Origin: a virus
Virus record (IMG/VR): IMGVR_UViG_3300021197_000572
Coordinates: 1 to 30,575 of that record
Length of the DNA stretch: 30,575 nucleotides
Reading direction: 5' to 3' (one strand)
In this document: positions 6,379-16,074 of the stretch, in pieces
Numbering within the stretch: position 1 is the stretch's first letter
Layout of the letters: each line of letters starts with the position of its first letter
Translations under genes and position numbers: made by a program
Notes under the pieces: generated by a model
Told to the model about the DNA's origin: nothing
The model's input: only the letters and a program-made list of their open reading frames with translations
The model's database searches: none

Positions 6379-6897
6379 ATGAATCAATACACAGAATTAT
6401 TAAGATATTTAAGACAAAGACTTGAGGAAAGCGAGTTTATTAATACCATAACAACTGGTCAAGATATTGATATTAACAAAGCTAATATATTTCCTTTGGC
6501 TAATATCGAAATAAACAATGCAGTTTTTACCAGTAATGCAACTATTCAGTTTTCAGTCCAAATACAATGTTTAGATCTTCGAGATATAAATAAGGAAATA
6601 GTAAACGATAAGTTTTATGAGAATGACAATGCAGTTGACAATTGGAACAATACACTTTCAGCTTTAAATGGCGTTTGGGTAAAAGCACACAGAGGATTTG
6701 TAAATATGGATATAACGGCAAGTGACAGTCCAACAGTTAATAAAATAGAGTTGGCTAATGAAAATCTATTAGACGGCTGGGAGTTAGATTTTAATGTTGA
6801 ATTACCTACAAACCAAATAAGTATTTGCGAGGACTATCTGGCACAAGAAACAAGAGAATTAATATTACAAGAAAATAATGCAAAAATAGAAACATAA
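6379..6897 (+). CDS. Putative tail terminator/completion protein
   Basis: 172 residues. The ATG begins right after the stop of the frameshifted chaperone (TAA at 6376-6378). The pattern (short N-terminal helix LLRYLRQRLEES, then strands around IFPLANIEINNA and IQFSVQIQCLDLRD) resembles small proteins in this position in flavobacterial phages that look like tail terminator/completion subunits. No catalytic motif. One base of its stop is shared with the next ATG. The role is inferred from context and fold impression. Confidence 0.55.
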   Translation: MNQYTELLRYLRQRLEESEFINTITTGQDIDINKANIFPLANIEINNAVFTSNATIQFSVQIQCLDLRDINKEIVNDKFYENDNAVDNWNNTLSALNGVWVKAHRGFVNMDITASDSPTVNKIELANENLLDGWELDFNVELPTNQISICEDYLAQETRELILQENNAKIET

Positions 6898-7370
6898 TGG
6901 CAAATTTAAAAATATCAGAATTACCTCAAGCGTCAACGTTACAAGGCACAGAAGAATTGGCAGTAGTGCAAGGAGGCACAACTAAAAAAAGCACGTTAAA
7001 TGACGTAAGAACTTACGCAACAAGAAACTATATAACACCGACTAACTTAACAGTTATTCCAGATGAGACAGTAAACCTCAACGATGCTACTTATCAGTTT
7101 GTAGATATGCTCCGTTTAAGTTGGAATGGCTCAAATGGTAATATGACTTTGAATCTACCAGACGCAACAGACAGTATAAACGTGAATAGAGTAATAAGAT
7201 TTATTTCAAATGGTGGATTTGCAACTTCAACAAGAGTTAATCTAACACCGATTTTAGGACAGACTTTAGACGGAAGTACTGACGCTTATGTTATAAATAA
7301 GGCATACGAGGGAATACAAGTTTGGAGTGACGGAACAGAGTGGTTTATCATACAGAAAAAAGCATCTTAA
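6897..7370 (+). CDS. Structural protein with fibre/decoration-type N-terminus
   Basis: 157 residues. The opening LKISELPQASTLQGTEELAVVQGGTTKK is a module I know from the N-termini of phage fibre-like and virion decoration proteins (ISELP...GxExxxVVQGGxTKK), here followed by a short beta-rich domain ending in a WSDGTEWFIIQ strand. The gene at 20199 starts with a diverged version of the same module. The position between tail completion genes suggests a minor tail or decoration protein; exact location in the virion unknown. Confidence 0.6.
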   Translation: MANLKISELPQASTLQGTEELAVVQGGTTKKSTLNDVRTYATRNYITPTNLTVIPDETVNLNDATYQFVDMLRLSWNGSNGNMTLNLPDATDSINVNRVIRFISNGGFATSTRVNLTPILGQTLDGSTDAYVINKAYEGIQVWSDGTEWFIIQKKAS

Positions 7371-7934
7371 ATGTCTTTAGAAAACACTTTAAATTTATTT
7401 GGTACTAAAGTCATAGATAGTGCAAAACGTAATCTACAAAAAGAGGACAAGGCTGGTGGTAAATTAGAGAAAACTTTAGATTATAAAGTAATTGTCAGTC
7501 CAAATAGTTTTCAATTTAATATATATGCAGAAGATTATTGGACTTATGTTAATTATGGAGTTAAAGGAGTCGGAGGAAAAAAGGCAGATAAGACAGAGTA
7601 TGTAAATGGTAAAAAGACAATAGTTAAAGGCGAAAAATGGAAAGTTAAAAGGGTAACGAATAACAAATATAGATACAGAGATAAAATGCCACCGACAAGA
7701 GTTTTTAGTAATTGGTCAGTAAGAAAAGGATTAGCACCAAGAAATAAAAAAGGTCAATTTACAACACGAAAAGGATTAATGTTTGCATTGGCAAAATCTG
7801 TTTATCATACTGGAATTGAAACAACCAATTTTTTAACAAAGCCTTTCGAAGATCAATTTAAAAAACTACCAGATGAGGTTGTCGAAATTTATGGTTTGAC
7901 AGTAGAAAATTTATTAAAAACAACAATAAAATGA
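7371..7934 (+). CDS. HK97 gp10-like tail completion/neck protein
   Basis: 187 residues. The N-terminal helix (LFGTKVIDSAKRNL), the YVNYGVKGVGGKK loop (about 61-73) and the basic middle with PPTRVFSNW match the HK97 gp10-like family, which plugs or completes the head-proximal end of the tail. It is somewhat longer than the 110-150 aa norm, mainly from the Lys-rich insertion at about 70-110. Its start follows the previous stop directly, and its last four bases (ATGA) overlap the next gene. Confidence 0.7.
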   Translation: MSLENTLNLFGTKVIDSAKRNLQKEDKAGGKLEKTLDYKVIVSPNSFQFNIYAEDYWTYVNYGVKGVGGKKADKTEYVNGKKTIVKGEKWKVKRVTNNKYRYRDKMPPTRVFSNWSVRKGLAPRNKKGQFTTRKGLMFALAKSVYHTGIETTNFLTKPFEDQFKKLPDEVVEIYGLTVENLLKTTIK

Positions 7935-8983
7935 TTAAGAGTTTAAGTCCATATTATGTAACTACTCCTTGGACAAATCCAGTTGACGGAGTTGTATGTT
8001 CAAGTTACACAATGCTAATATATGTTTGGAATGGAGACGGAAATTTGGAGCCGTCACCAGCAACCTATCAATTTACAAAGAAAAATGTAGCTGGAGAAAC
8101 TGGAAATGACAAAGTAGATATTGCAAGATTGGTTTCTGACTATATTGATTTTACGCCAAAGGATATAACTACAACATCGATAGTTGACGGAAGCAATCAA
8201 ATGTGGGTTGAACACGAGGTTTATTACAATGACGTTGTTACACCTCAACAAATGTCAAATGATATTATGAGTCTTGCTTATAGCTGGGGAGACGAGGGCG
8301 AAAATGTGACTACAATCGCAAATGATATTTTAATAAGACCAATAGAATATTTAACCAGCAGACAAAGTATGTTCGTTGTTCCTTTATTATCTTCAAATAA
8401 ACTTAATTCTGTAACAATAAAAAGTGAGCCAAATAACGAAATAGATACAAGCTTTAATGTTGGAGCAACAAATTTTAGTAGTGAAAAAGTACAATATTTA
8501 TTTGTAAGAATTGCAGACGCACCAACAGACGAATATATTGACATTACTTTTAAAGGAGTAACAGTTACTTTATATCCAGTTGAGGATTGCAGATATGAGC
8601 CATTAGATATATACTTTCAAAATAAAGAGGGAGCAGAGCAGATATATACTTTTTTCAAAGAGAGAACAGAGAGCTTTACAACAACAGACGAAGAATATCA
8701 AAGCAGTCAAGGTCAAGCATTAAACGGCAAACATCAATTTGTAAGATACAACGTAAACGGCAGAGAAAGTTTGGATGTTAATACTGGATTTATAGACGAA
8801 GAAATGAATATTGTTTTGACTGAATTGTTATTATCGGAGAAAATATGGTATAAAGAAAATAATAATCTCTTGCCATTAAATATCGAAAGTAAAAATATGA
8901 CTTATAAGACTCGTCAAAAAGATAGATTAATTCAGTACGATATTAAATTTAAAAAGAGTTATAATTTGGTAAACAATAGCTAA
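7931..8983 (+). CDS. Tail-associated protein of unknown role (350 aa)
   Basis: 350 residues, beta-rich, no signal peptide or membrane segment. The N-terminus (YYVTTPWTNPVDG...SYTMLIYVWNGDG) and middle domain are of a type I associate with flavobacterial phage tail clusters next to the large tail protein that follows. Start fused to the upstream stop (ATGA). It is probably a baseplate or tail-tip component; no enzyme motif seen. Confidence 0.6.
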   Translation: MIKSLSPYYVTTPWTNPVDGVVCSSYTMLIYVWNGDGNLEPSPATYQFTKKNVAGETGNDKVDIARLVSDYIDFTPKDITTTSIVDGSNQMWVEHEVYYNDVVTPQQMSNDIMSLAYSWGDEGENVTTIANDILIRPIEYLTSRQSMFVVPLLSSNKLNSVTIKSEPNNEIDTSFNVGATNFSSEKVQYLFVRIADAPTDEYIDITFKGVTVTLYPVEDCRYEPLDIYFQNKEGAEQIYTFFKERTESFTTTDEEYQSSQGQALNGKHQFVRYNVNGRESLDVNTGFIDEEMNIVLTELLLSEKIWYKENNNLLPLNIESKNMTYKTRQKDRLIQYDIKFKKSYNLVNNS

Positions 8984-8984
8984 A

Positions 8985-11648
8985 ATGAAGTCAGATATTT
9001 ACATAGGTGGAACAAAGCTTGACCAATTTAAAGATGAGTCTGCAACAGTTGTTTCAAATGTTTTAGATATTTCTAATATAGAAAAGAATTTAGGCGACTA
9101 TTCCAAGACTTTTACAGTACCAGCCAGTAAGAATAACAATTTATTATTTAAGCATTGGTATAACGCTAATATTGATAATCAGTTTGATGCCAGAGTAAAA
9201 GTTGACGGAAGAATTGATATTGACGGAATGCCATTTCGAATTGGTGCTTTTAGATTAGCGAAAGTAAATGTTAAAAATCAAAAAGTTAGTAGTTATACAA
9301 TAAACTTTTTTGGCAATTTTGTATCGCTAAAAGATATATTGGGAGAAGATGAATTAAAGGATTTAAGCTTTTTAAATAACTACTCGCATACATTTAGCTA
9401 TAATAACGTAAAAACTGGCTTACAGAGTAGCCTATTTGCTGGAGATGTAAAATATACATTAGCCTCTGGCAAAAGATATTATTATAACTCTAATAATTCA
9501 CTTGACGAAACAGAGCAAATGTCCAATATAGATTGGGACGGAATTTCTGGAGGTAATTCGAGCAACGGAGTTAATTACCAAGATCTACGACCGAGTTTAA
9601 GACTAATAAGAATTATTGAGGCAATTGAACAAGAATACGGCTCAAGTCAAATAGTACAATTAGAGGTTACAGTCAGCACCACAAATAGCTTTAATTCTTT
9701 TTGTAAAATAACTTTAAATGGAGTTACTTATGAAATACCAGTTACATTCGGAACACCAACGACAAACGCTTTACAAATAAGACAATATTTAGAGGCTTTT
9801 GTTCCAGCATATAGAGTAATTCAAAATGGAGCAGTTTTAACAATTACTTCTGTTGTTGGTGGTTTACAATCAGACCCAATATTTGAGCAATATACGGCTA
9901 CTGATATGGTGGCAACTTTTACTGTTATAAAGTACGGAACAGATGAGGAGGGTTTATCATTCTCAAGACAGTTTTTTGACACAGAGGAGTTTAAGAATTT
10001 ATATTTATGGTGCGATGACGATGCGACCGAGGGAGTTGGTCAGCTATTTAGGAAAGTTGAATTTGATACCTCAACAAGTCCAAATATAAGCACAACTACA
10101 AACGAGGGTACTTTTACTTTAAATGCTGGAGATGAGTTAAAATGTAATTTTATAGCTGAAAGAGTAATGCCAAGTCCATTGCCAACAAGTCCAGAAGTAA
10201 ATTACAGAAGTATAAACATTAAATTGATTATAAACGGAGTTGTTTATGCAGATGTAAATAGAACTTATGGCTGGAGGTTTGCACAGTTTGGAGGTTTTAG
10301 CGAGTTAAAAGCAGTTACGAATATGACTTTTATTCCAGAAGTAGCTGGAACTTATACTGCATTTTTTGAAATAACTACAAACGCAAGTGATATAGAGCAA
10401 GTTGAATGGTTTGCTCTTGTAAATGGCACGTCAACTGGTAGTGCAATAGGTAGTGGAGCAACTAATAACGCCTTGCCAAATTTTAGATTTACAGATAATA
10501 TGCCAGAGATAAAAATTATAGATTTTCTCAAAGGCTTATTTGATATGTTTAAATTAGTAGTAATCGCTCAAGATGACGGAACTCTATATATTAACACTTT
10601 AAATAATTACTATCAAGAGGGAGTTAACTACGATTTAACGAACTATATTAATTTTGATACCTATGACGCCAACAGAGGAGAGTTATTAAAGGAAATCGAA
10701 TTTAAGACAGTATCTCCAACGACTAATTTAGCTATTCAGTTTAAAGAAAATAACAATACGCCATACGGAGAGGAGAAAGTTAATTTAAAAGACGCAAACG
10801 GAAAACCATTAGACGGAGGTACTCTAAAAGTTGAAACACCATTTGAGCAACCAGTTTATGAAAGATTAATTGACCAGAATACTGGAGATTTAAAAGACAT
10901 TCAAGTTGCTGGAATTTATGACCGAGATTTAAACCCAGTTAATCCAGCTCCAATAATTCATTATATTAATAATGTAACGATGCCACAATTTACGTCTATA
11001 AAAATGCGAGACGAGGACGGAGTTGGTTTTGAAGTAGCTGGAAATATGAATAATATATCAAGTGATTTTCCATTAAGTCAGCCGAGTTATTCTGTTTTAT
11101 TTGGTAGCGAGTTTTCGACTTGGGACAGTACTTTGATAACAAATACACTTTATAAAAATCATTGGTCAAATTATATCAGTAATATTTTTAATATAAAAAG
11201 AAGAATTTGGAATTATACGGCTAACGATTTGCCTTTAAATATTATAAATAATTTACAGTTAAATGACGTTATAAAAATTAGAGATAATCAATATAGAATA
11301 AATAAATTTACTATTGATTTACTAAATGGAAATACAACTTTTGAACTTATAAACGCTTTTGATACAATACTAATTCAGATGCCAGAACTAATCCAACTAA
11401 CAAGCGATGAGCAAACCATACGATATGAGATAGCTAATTTGCAGAATTATACAATAAATTTAGTATCAAATGGCTTTGGGACATCTTGGATAACAATTCC
11501 AACAGTACATTGGATTAAATTCCCAAACAGATTAGATATTGAAATTGATGCTAACCAAGATGTTGGAGCAGTACCAAGATCAGTATTTATAACATTAAGT
11601 TTAGACGGAGCAGAAATACAAAGAACATTAATCGCACAATCCAACTAA
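8985..11648 (+). CDS. Large tail/baseplate protein with C-terminal BACON-like domain
   Basis: 887 residues. The N-terminal about 120 residues (DLSNIEKNLGDYSKTFTVPAS..., KHWYNAN..., INFFGNFVSLKDILG) match a large Bacteroidota phage family of tail-tip proteins that is probably analogous to distal tail or hub proteins. The last 85 residues end in ITIPTVHW...IEIDANQDVGAVPRS...LIAQ, which has the repeat pattern of BACON domains (Asn/Asp-x-x-Val/Gly-x-x-Arg-Ser, then a strand ending in a Gln). BACON domains are proposed carbohydrate or mucin binders. The gene lies between the unknown tail gene and the tape measure; adsorption or baseplate function is inferred. Confidence 0.7.
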   Translation: MKSDIYIGGTKLDQFKDESATVVSNVLDISNIEKNLGDYSKTFTVPASKNNNLLFKHWYNANIDNQFDARVKVDGRIDIDGMPFRIGAFRLAKVNVKNQKVSSYTINFFGNFVSLKDILGEDELKDLSFLNNYSHTFSYNNVKTGLQSSLFAGDVKYTLASGKRYYYNSNNSLDETEQMSNIDWDGISGGNSSNGVNYQDLRPSLRLIRIIEAIEQEYGSSQIVQLEVTVSTTNSFNSFCKITLNGVTYEIPVTFGTPTTNALQIRQYLEAFVPAYRVIQNGAVLTITSVVGGLQSDPIFEQYTATDMVATFTVIKYGTDEEGLSFSRQFFDTEEFKNLYLWCDDDATEGVGQLFRKVEFDTSTSPNISTTTNEGTFTLNAGDELKCNFIAERVMPSPLPTSPEVNYRSINIKLIINGVVYADVNRTYGWRFAQFGGFSELKAVTNMTFIPEVAGTYTAFFEITTNASDIEQVEWFALVNGTSTGSAIGSGATNNALPNFRFTDNMPEIKIIDFLKGLFDMFKLVVIAQDDGTLYINTLNNYYQEGVNYDLTNYINFDTYDANRGELLKEIEFKTVSPTTNLAIQFKENNNTPYGEEKVNLKDANGKPLDGGTLKVETPFEQPVYERLIDQNTGDLKDIQVAGIYDRDLNPVNPAPIIHYINNVTMPQFTSIKMRDEDGVGFEVAGNMNNISSDFPLSQPSYSVLFGSEFSTWDSTLITNTLYKNHWSNYISNIFNIKRRIWNYTANDLPLNIINNLQLNDVIKIRDNQYRINKFTIDLLNGNTTFELINAFDTILIQMPELIQLTSDEQTIRYEIANLQNYTINLVSNGFGTSWITIPTVHWIKFPNRLDIEIDANQDVGAVPRSVFITLSLDGAEIQRTLIAQSN

Positions 11649-11649
11649 T

Positions 11650-11799
11650 ATGATCGCAGAAATAATAAATACATTAAGACAACACGATTTTTATGGTGCT
11701 GGAGAGTTTACCGAAATCGCAAAAGGGAAAAATGAAATGATAACCTCGTTAAAAGGGTTGAACAGAAAAATTAGGAGAATATGGCAATCACGAAAATAA
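11650..11799 (+). CDS. Small protein between tail-tip gene and tape measure (49 aa)
   Basis: 49 residues, basic C-terminus (GLNRKIRRIWQSRK). It starts just after the previous stop and overlaps the tape-measure gene by 19 nt in another frame. The packing suggests a real co-translated gene, perhaps a tape-measure helper. No family recognised. Confidence 0.5.
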   Translation: MIAEIINTLRQHDFYGAGEFTEIAKGKNEMITSLKGLNRKIRRIWQSRK

Positions 11800-13796
11800 T
11801 AGATGTCAAGGTCAATATAGATGTTGCGAGACAAAATGTTGAGGAATTAAATAAATCTTTTGATTTACAACAAAAATTAGTCAACGAACTTGAAAGGGAG
11901 TTAAACGATTATGAAAAGAAATTAACAAAGACAAGTAAAACGGATTTAGCTGGTAGAAAAAAAGTCAATGACTCAATAAAAGATACAACTCAAAAGCTAA
12001 AAGACGAAAAACTTGGATTAAAACAAGTAACTCAAGACAGAAAAAAAGCAAATAAAGAACTCGCTAAAACTGTTAAAGAGTCTAAAAAATCTGCAAAAGG
12101 TTTTAATTTAATGTCAAAAGCATTAAAAGGAATTGGCGTTGGTTTTAAGGCTTTAGGCATTGGATTGATAGTTTCATTAGTAGCTGGATTGACAGAGGCG
12201 TTTTCAAGAAATAAAAAAGTAATGGACGCCATTGGTATCGTTTTAGGTACTATCGGAAATGTATTTAGTCAAATTACAGACGCTTTAATTACTACTTATG
12301 AGGCAGTTTCTAAATCTTCTGAAAATTTTGATGCTTTAGGAAAAGTTTTAGGTGGAATTTTAGGGGTTGTTATAAACCCATTAAAATTTGCTTTTTTCTC
12401 TATAAAATTAGGTATTCAAGAGGCAATGTTAGCTTGGGAAAATAGTTTTTTTGGAGGTAAAGATGCAGAAAAAATTAAAGAATTAAATGCAGATATATTA
12501 GAAACAAAAAATAGTATTGTTGAAGTATCAGAGGATTTTGTAAAAGCTGGAAGTGATATTGTCAATAATTTTAGTGAGGCAGTAGGCGAGGTTAGTAATA
12601 TTTCAACAATAGCGACAGAAGAACTATCAAAAGTAAATATAAAGTCAGCAAACGAACAAGCAAAATCTTATTCTAAAGCCAAAGAAAATGCCATAATTGC
12701 TCAAGCAGAAAGTAGTAAATTGATTGCTAAATATGAAAGAGAGCAAGAAGTACAAAGACAAATAAGAGACAATGTTAATTTAAGCCTTGAAGAAAGGCAA
12801 GAGGCTAACGACAAACTTTTAAATATATTATCAGAGCAAGAAACGGAATTGCTTAAAAATGCAGATTTACAAATACAATTAGCAAGTTTAGAATTACAAA
12901 GAAATGACTCGGCAGAAAACCAAGCATTATTAATACAAGCACAAGCAGAGAAACAACAAATTTTAGCCGACATAACTGGTAAAACTTCGGAACAAGAAGT
13001 TAATAGAGTTGCTTTACTAAATGAAGAGGTTGCTTTAATGCAGACAATTACAGATAGTGAAAATGAGCGTAACAAAATACAAGCTGAATTTGAGGCAGAA
13101 AGAGAAGTTGACCCATTAAAAAAACTACAACTACAAAAAGAGGCTTTAGACGAAGAAAATAAATTGATACTTGAAGATATTGAGAAAAAAAGGCTTTTAT
13201 ATGCAGAGGGAACACAAGCGAGAATTGACGCAGAACAACAATATAAAAATCAAAAACAAGGAATTGACAATGCTATAACTGTTAATGAAGAGGAGCAAGG
13301 AAAACAAAGAGAGGCAGACTCAAAAGCAGTTGAAGATGCAAAGATTGGAATTGCAAATGCTGGTTTAAATGTTCTTGGTGCTATTGCAGAGGAGGGGAGT
13401 GCTTTGTCTAAAGGAGTAGCAGTAGCACAAGCAACAATGAATACTTACCAAGGTATAACGGCAGCTTTGAGTGCAACTTCAACTGTTCCAGATCCATTAG
13501 GTCAAGCGTTGAAAGTAGCAAATGCAATATCGGTCGGAGTTATGGGTTTAATGAATGTTAAAAAAATATTAGCAACAAAGCCAGTAGAAAAAACTGCTCC
13601 AAATATTAGTCTCGGAGGAGGAGGAGTTGCACCAGCACCACCAAGTTTTAATTTAGTTGAGGGAAGTGCCGACAATCAGATTGCAAACAGTCTAAACGAC
13701 CAAAACCAACAACCAGTTAAAGCATACGTTGTGACAAGTGACGTAACTTCTGGTCAAGAAATGGACAGAAATATTATTGAGAATAGTAGTTTATAA
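11781..13796 (+). CDS. Tail tape measure protein
   Basis: 671 residues. Residues 15-105 are a long Lys/Glu coiled coil. Hydrophobic segments follow at about 118-140, 146-165 and 187-212. A long Gln/Glu/Ala-rich coiled coil spans about 290-510, and an Ala/Gly-rich end (about 530-620, including GVAVAQATMNTYQGITAAL) is typical of tape-measure C-termini. It sets tail length and enters the host membrane at DNA ejection. With the usual 0.15 nm per residue, the tail would be around 100 nm long (inference), consistent with a siphovirus. A terminator follows at 13845. Confidence 0.9.
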   Translation: MAITKIIDVKVNIDVARQNVEELNKSFDLQQKLVNELERELNDYEKKLTKTSKTDLAGRKKVNDSIKDTTQKLKDEKLGLKQVTQDRKKANKELAKTVKESKKSAKGFNLMSKALKGIGVGFKALGIGLIVSLVAGLTEAFSRNKKVMDAIGIVLGTIGNVFSQITDALITTYEAVSKSSENFDALGKVLGGILGVVINPLKFAFFSIKLGIQEAMLAWENSFFGGKDAEKIKELNADILETKNSIVEVSEDFVKAGSDIVNNFSEAVGEVSNISTIATEELSKVNIKSANEQAKSYSKAKENAIIAQAESSKLIAKYEREQEVQRQIRDNVNLSLEERQEANDKLLNILSEQETELLKNADLQIQLASLELQRNDSAENQALLIQAQAEKQQILADITGKTSEQEVNRVALLNEEVALMQTITDSENERNKIQAEFEAEREVDPLKKLQLQKEALDEENKLILEDIEKKRLLYAEGTQARIDAEQQYKNQKQGIDNAITVNEEEQGKQREADSKAVEDAKIGIANAGLNVLGAIAEEGSALSKGVAVAQATMNTYQGITAALSATSTVPDPLGQALKVANAISVGVMGLMNVKKILATKPVEKTAPNISLGGGGVAPAPPSFNLVEGSADNQIANSLNDQNQQPVKAYVVTSDVTSGQEMDRNIIENSSL

Positions 13797-13844
13797 CTTT
13801 TTTTGTATATTAGCAAAGTAATTTTTTGAATTGACTTAATTTTT

Positions 13845-13880
13845 AAACCTCAAGTGTTGTAAAATGCTTGGGGTTTTTTT
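13845..13880 (+). terminator. Rho-independent terminator after tail module
   Basis: AAACCTCAAG (13845-13854) pairs with CTTGGGGTTT (13867-13876, one G-U), with a 12-nt loop, followed by TTTT. It separates the tape-measure gene from the capsid module. Confidence 0.87.
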
Positions 13881-13889
13881 GCAAAAGTG

Positions 13890-13924
13890 TAACAATAACC
13901 TTTTTTATTTATTATTAGGTTATG
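13890..13924 (+). promoter_or_regulatory. Putative late promoter motif, capsid module
   Basis: TAACAATAA at 13890-13898, TTATTATTA at 13909-13917, then GGTTATG ending at 13924. Spacing is identical to the motifs at 5592 and 16644. It fills the whole gap between the terminator and the ATG, so if the terminator works this must contain the promoter of the capsid genes. Confidence 0.65.
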
Positions 13925-15082
13925 AAAACATATAGTGCAAATTTCAAAAAAAATTCTAAAGGCGTTTTCGCCATTTCATTAGTAGACGATCCAGCAACAC
14001 AAGAACACTTTATTGCAATGTCCAAGCCTCAAGAGATAAGACTGGCAGAAGTAGATAAAGAGGAGCGTATTGTTATGGGTTTAGTATTACAACCAGACCA
14101 ATTAATTTACCGAAATCAAGGAGGTCAAGAGTTTAATATTTACTTTAGTGCCGAAACAATAAAAGAATTATCACAGAACTTTTTAAAAAGTGGATTTCAA
14201 TTAAATAGCAAGTTAGAACATAACGAGTCAATCGAGGGCGTTAGTTTTGTAGAAACTTGGTTAGTAGAAAACCCTAAAATTGATAAGTCCACAAATTTTG
14301 GTTTTGAATATCCAAAAGGGAGTTGGATGGCTACAATGAAAGTTGACAATGACGAAATTTGGAACAACTACGTTAAGACTGGAAAAGTAAACGGCTTTTC
14401 AGTAGATGCAATGGTAGATTTGCAAGAAATTGAAATGTCAAATAATAATTTAAAGACAGAAGAAATGTCAAACGAAAAAAAATCATTATTGAGCCAAATG
14501 GAAGTTTGGTTTACAGAGAACATTTTGACTAAAAAGAAAGTTGAAATGGGAGAGGTTAGAAGTGGAGAAATTGTTATCACTTATGACGGAGAAGAATTGG
14601 AAGTTGGTATGCCAGTATTCGTAATGAGCGATGAGGAGCGTATTAGCTTACCAGACGGAGACTATCCAACAGAAATTGGGTTAGTGATAGTAAATGACGG
14701 AGTAGTATCGGAAATCAGAGCAGAGGGAGACGAAGAAGTAGACAAAGAAGTTGGAGAAGAAGAGGAGCTTGGCTATGGTGGAGAGGACGATATGAAAAAG
14801 AAAAAGAAAAAGGAAATGTTAGATAGCGATGTGATAAATTCTATCAAATCAATTTTGGTTAAGTATTCAGAAGATATGGACGCTAAACTTGAAGAAAGAT
14901 TTAACAATTTCTCGACTGAATTGACTTCTATAAAAGAAGAAAATGCGAAACTAAAAAGTGAACTTACTGAATTGAGCAATCAACCAGCATCGAAACCGAT
15001 AGTTTCAAAACCAGCTACTCAAAAAGTGGCATTAACAAGAAAAGGGCGTTTGAGACAAGCAATTGACAACGCAAAAAATTAA
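13922..15082 (+). CDS. XkdF-like prohead protease fused to scaffold domain
   Basis: 386 residues. Residues 1-170 resemble the XkdF-type prohead serine protease: GLVLQPDQLIYR (53-64), YFSAETIKELSQNF (74-87), His100 in LEHNES and Ser160 in VNGFSVDAM fit the catalytic His and Ser. An acidic and Lys-rich stretch (about 270-300) leads to a coiled coil (about 305-352) and a basic tail (about 366-386), as expected for a scaffold released by self-cleavage. It directly precedes the major capsid gene, the usual arrangement. The protease/scaffold fusion replaces two separate genes of other phages. Confidence 0.8.
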   Translation: MKTYSANFKKNSKGVFAISLVDDPATQEHFIAMSKPQEIRLAEVDKEERIVMGLVLQPDQLIYRNQGGQEFNIYFSAETIKELSQNFLKSGFQLNSKLEHNESIEGVSFVETWLVENPKIDKSTNFGFEYPKGSWMATMKVDNDEIWNNYVKTGKVNGFSVDAMVDLQEIEMSNNNLKTEEMSNEKKSLLSQMEVWFTENILTKKKVEMGEVRSGEIVITYDGEELEVGMPVFVMSDEERISLPDGDYPTEIGLVIVNDGVVSEIRAEGDEEVDKEVGEEEELGYGGEDDMKKKKKKEMLDSDVINSIKSILVKYSEDMDAKLEERFNNFSTELTSIKEENAKLKSELTELSNQPASKPIVSKPATQKVALTRKGRLRQAIDNAKN

Positions 15083-15103
15083 TTAATAAAAAGAACATTT
15101 AAA

Positions 15104-16048
15104 ATGGAAAATGTAAATTTAGCAACCACTGTAACAGTAGCGTCAAATTACGCTGGAAAAGTTGCTGGTGGAATTATCGGTTGTGCTTTTAAAGAAGCTG
15201 ACACACTACGTTTAGGTTTATTAACAGTAGCTGAAAACGTAAATTACAAATTGAACTTGAGAAAAATCGCTTATACAAGTGGTTTAACTGATTACACTTG
15301 TGGCTTTACTCCAGCTGGAGCAGTTACTTTGTCAGAAAAAGTATTGGAGATTAAAAAAATAATGAACCCAATACAAGTATGTAAAGAAGATTTTCGTCAA
15401 ACTTGGTCAGAAGATCAAATGGGAGCATCTGCATCAAATCCAAATGAGCCAACTGAAATTTTAGACGCTATTCAAACAAACTTATTAGATAGTACGGCTG
15501 AACAAGTTGACAATGACATCTGGAATGGAAACGCAGCAACTGACGGAGAATTTGGAGGTCTTGTGGCACAATTTGCTGCTGACGGAAACGTTATAAAGCA
15601 CGGAAACGGAATTACTGCTGGAAACGCTCCAATAACGGAGGCAAATGTTGAGGCTGAACTTAAAAAAGTTTTAGAGGCAGTACCAGTTGCAATCAGAAGA
15701 AAAGATTTGACTGTTGCAGTATCTCCAGACGTATTTCAATCATACTGGTTTTATTTAGTATCGAAAGGAATTGCAAATGACGGAAACGCAGAGCCAAAGC
15801 AAGTACGTTTTGGACGTTACACTTTAACAGAAGTAAACGGATTGGCTGACAATACAATAGTTGTTTTTGAAAAAGCTAATGTTGTATTTGCTACTGGGTT
15901 ACAATCAGATTTTAACGAATTATCTTTAGTTGACGAAGATAGCATTGGACTATTAACTGGACAGATAAGAGGGAAACTGGTATATGGAGCAGCAGTAGGT
16001 TACTATTGTTCTCAAGACATTGTTTGGTATTTAAGTACATCAGCATAA
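15104..16048 (+). CDS. Major capsid protein
   Basis: 314 residues, no signal or membrane segment. The pattern of an N-terminal NLATTVTVASNYAG arm, an IMNPIQVCKEDFRQTW segment (about 86-101), and the C-terminal VVFEKANVVFATGLQSDFNE and GQIRGKLVYGAAVGYYCSQDIV strands matches HK97-fold coat proteins of flavobacterial phages. It is immediately downstream of the protease/scaffold gene. Before glycine, codons are almost always GCT and ACT rather than GCA and ACA, part of a genome-wide CAGG avoidance. Confidence 0.85.
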   Translation: MENVNLATTVTVASNYAGKVAGGIIGCAFKEADTLRLGLLTVAENVNYKLNLRKIAYTSGLTDYTCGFTPAGAVTLSEKVLEIKKIMNPIQVCKEDFRQTWSEDQMGASASNPNEPTEILDAIQTNLLDSTAEQVDNDIWNGNAATDGEFGGLVAQFAADGNVIKHGNGITAGNAPITEANVEAELKKVLEAVPVAIRRKDLTVAVSPDVFQSYWFYLVSKGIANDGNAEPKQVRFGRYTLTEVNGLADNTIVVFEKANVVFATGLQSDFNELSLVDEDSIGLLTGQIRGKLVYGAAVGYYCSQDIVWYLSTSA

Positions 16049-16074
16049 TTATTAACCTTAAAAAATAAAATACA

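Noticed and set aside
12701-13075. 124-aa open frame on the minus strand
   Set aside because: It mirrors the coiled-coil part of the tape-measure gene; Ser/Cys/Leu-rich composition is the usual reverse-complement artefact.
13806-13813. TATATTAG as a -7 box after the tape-measure gene
   Set aside because: No -33 element at the right distance, and a terminator follows within about 40 bases, so it would make only a tiny transcript.
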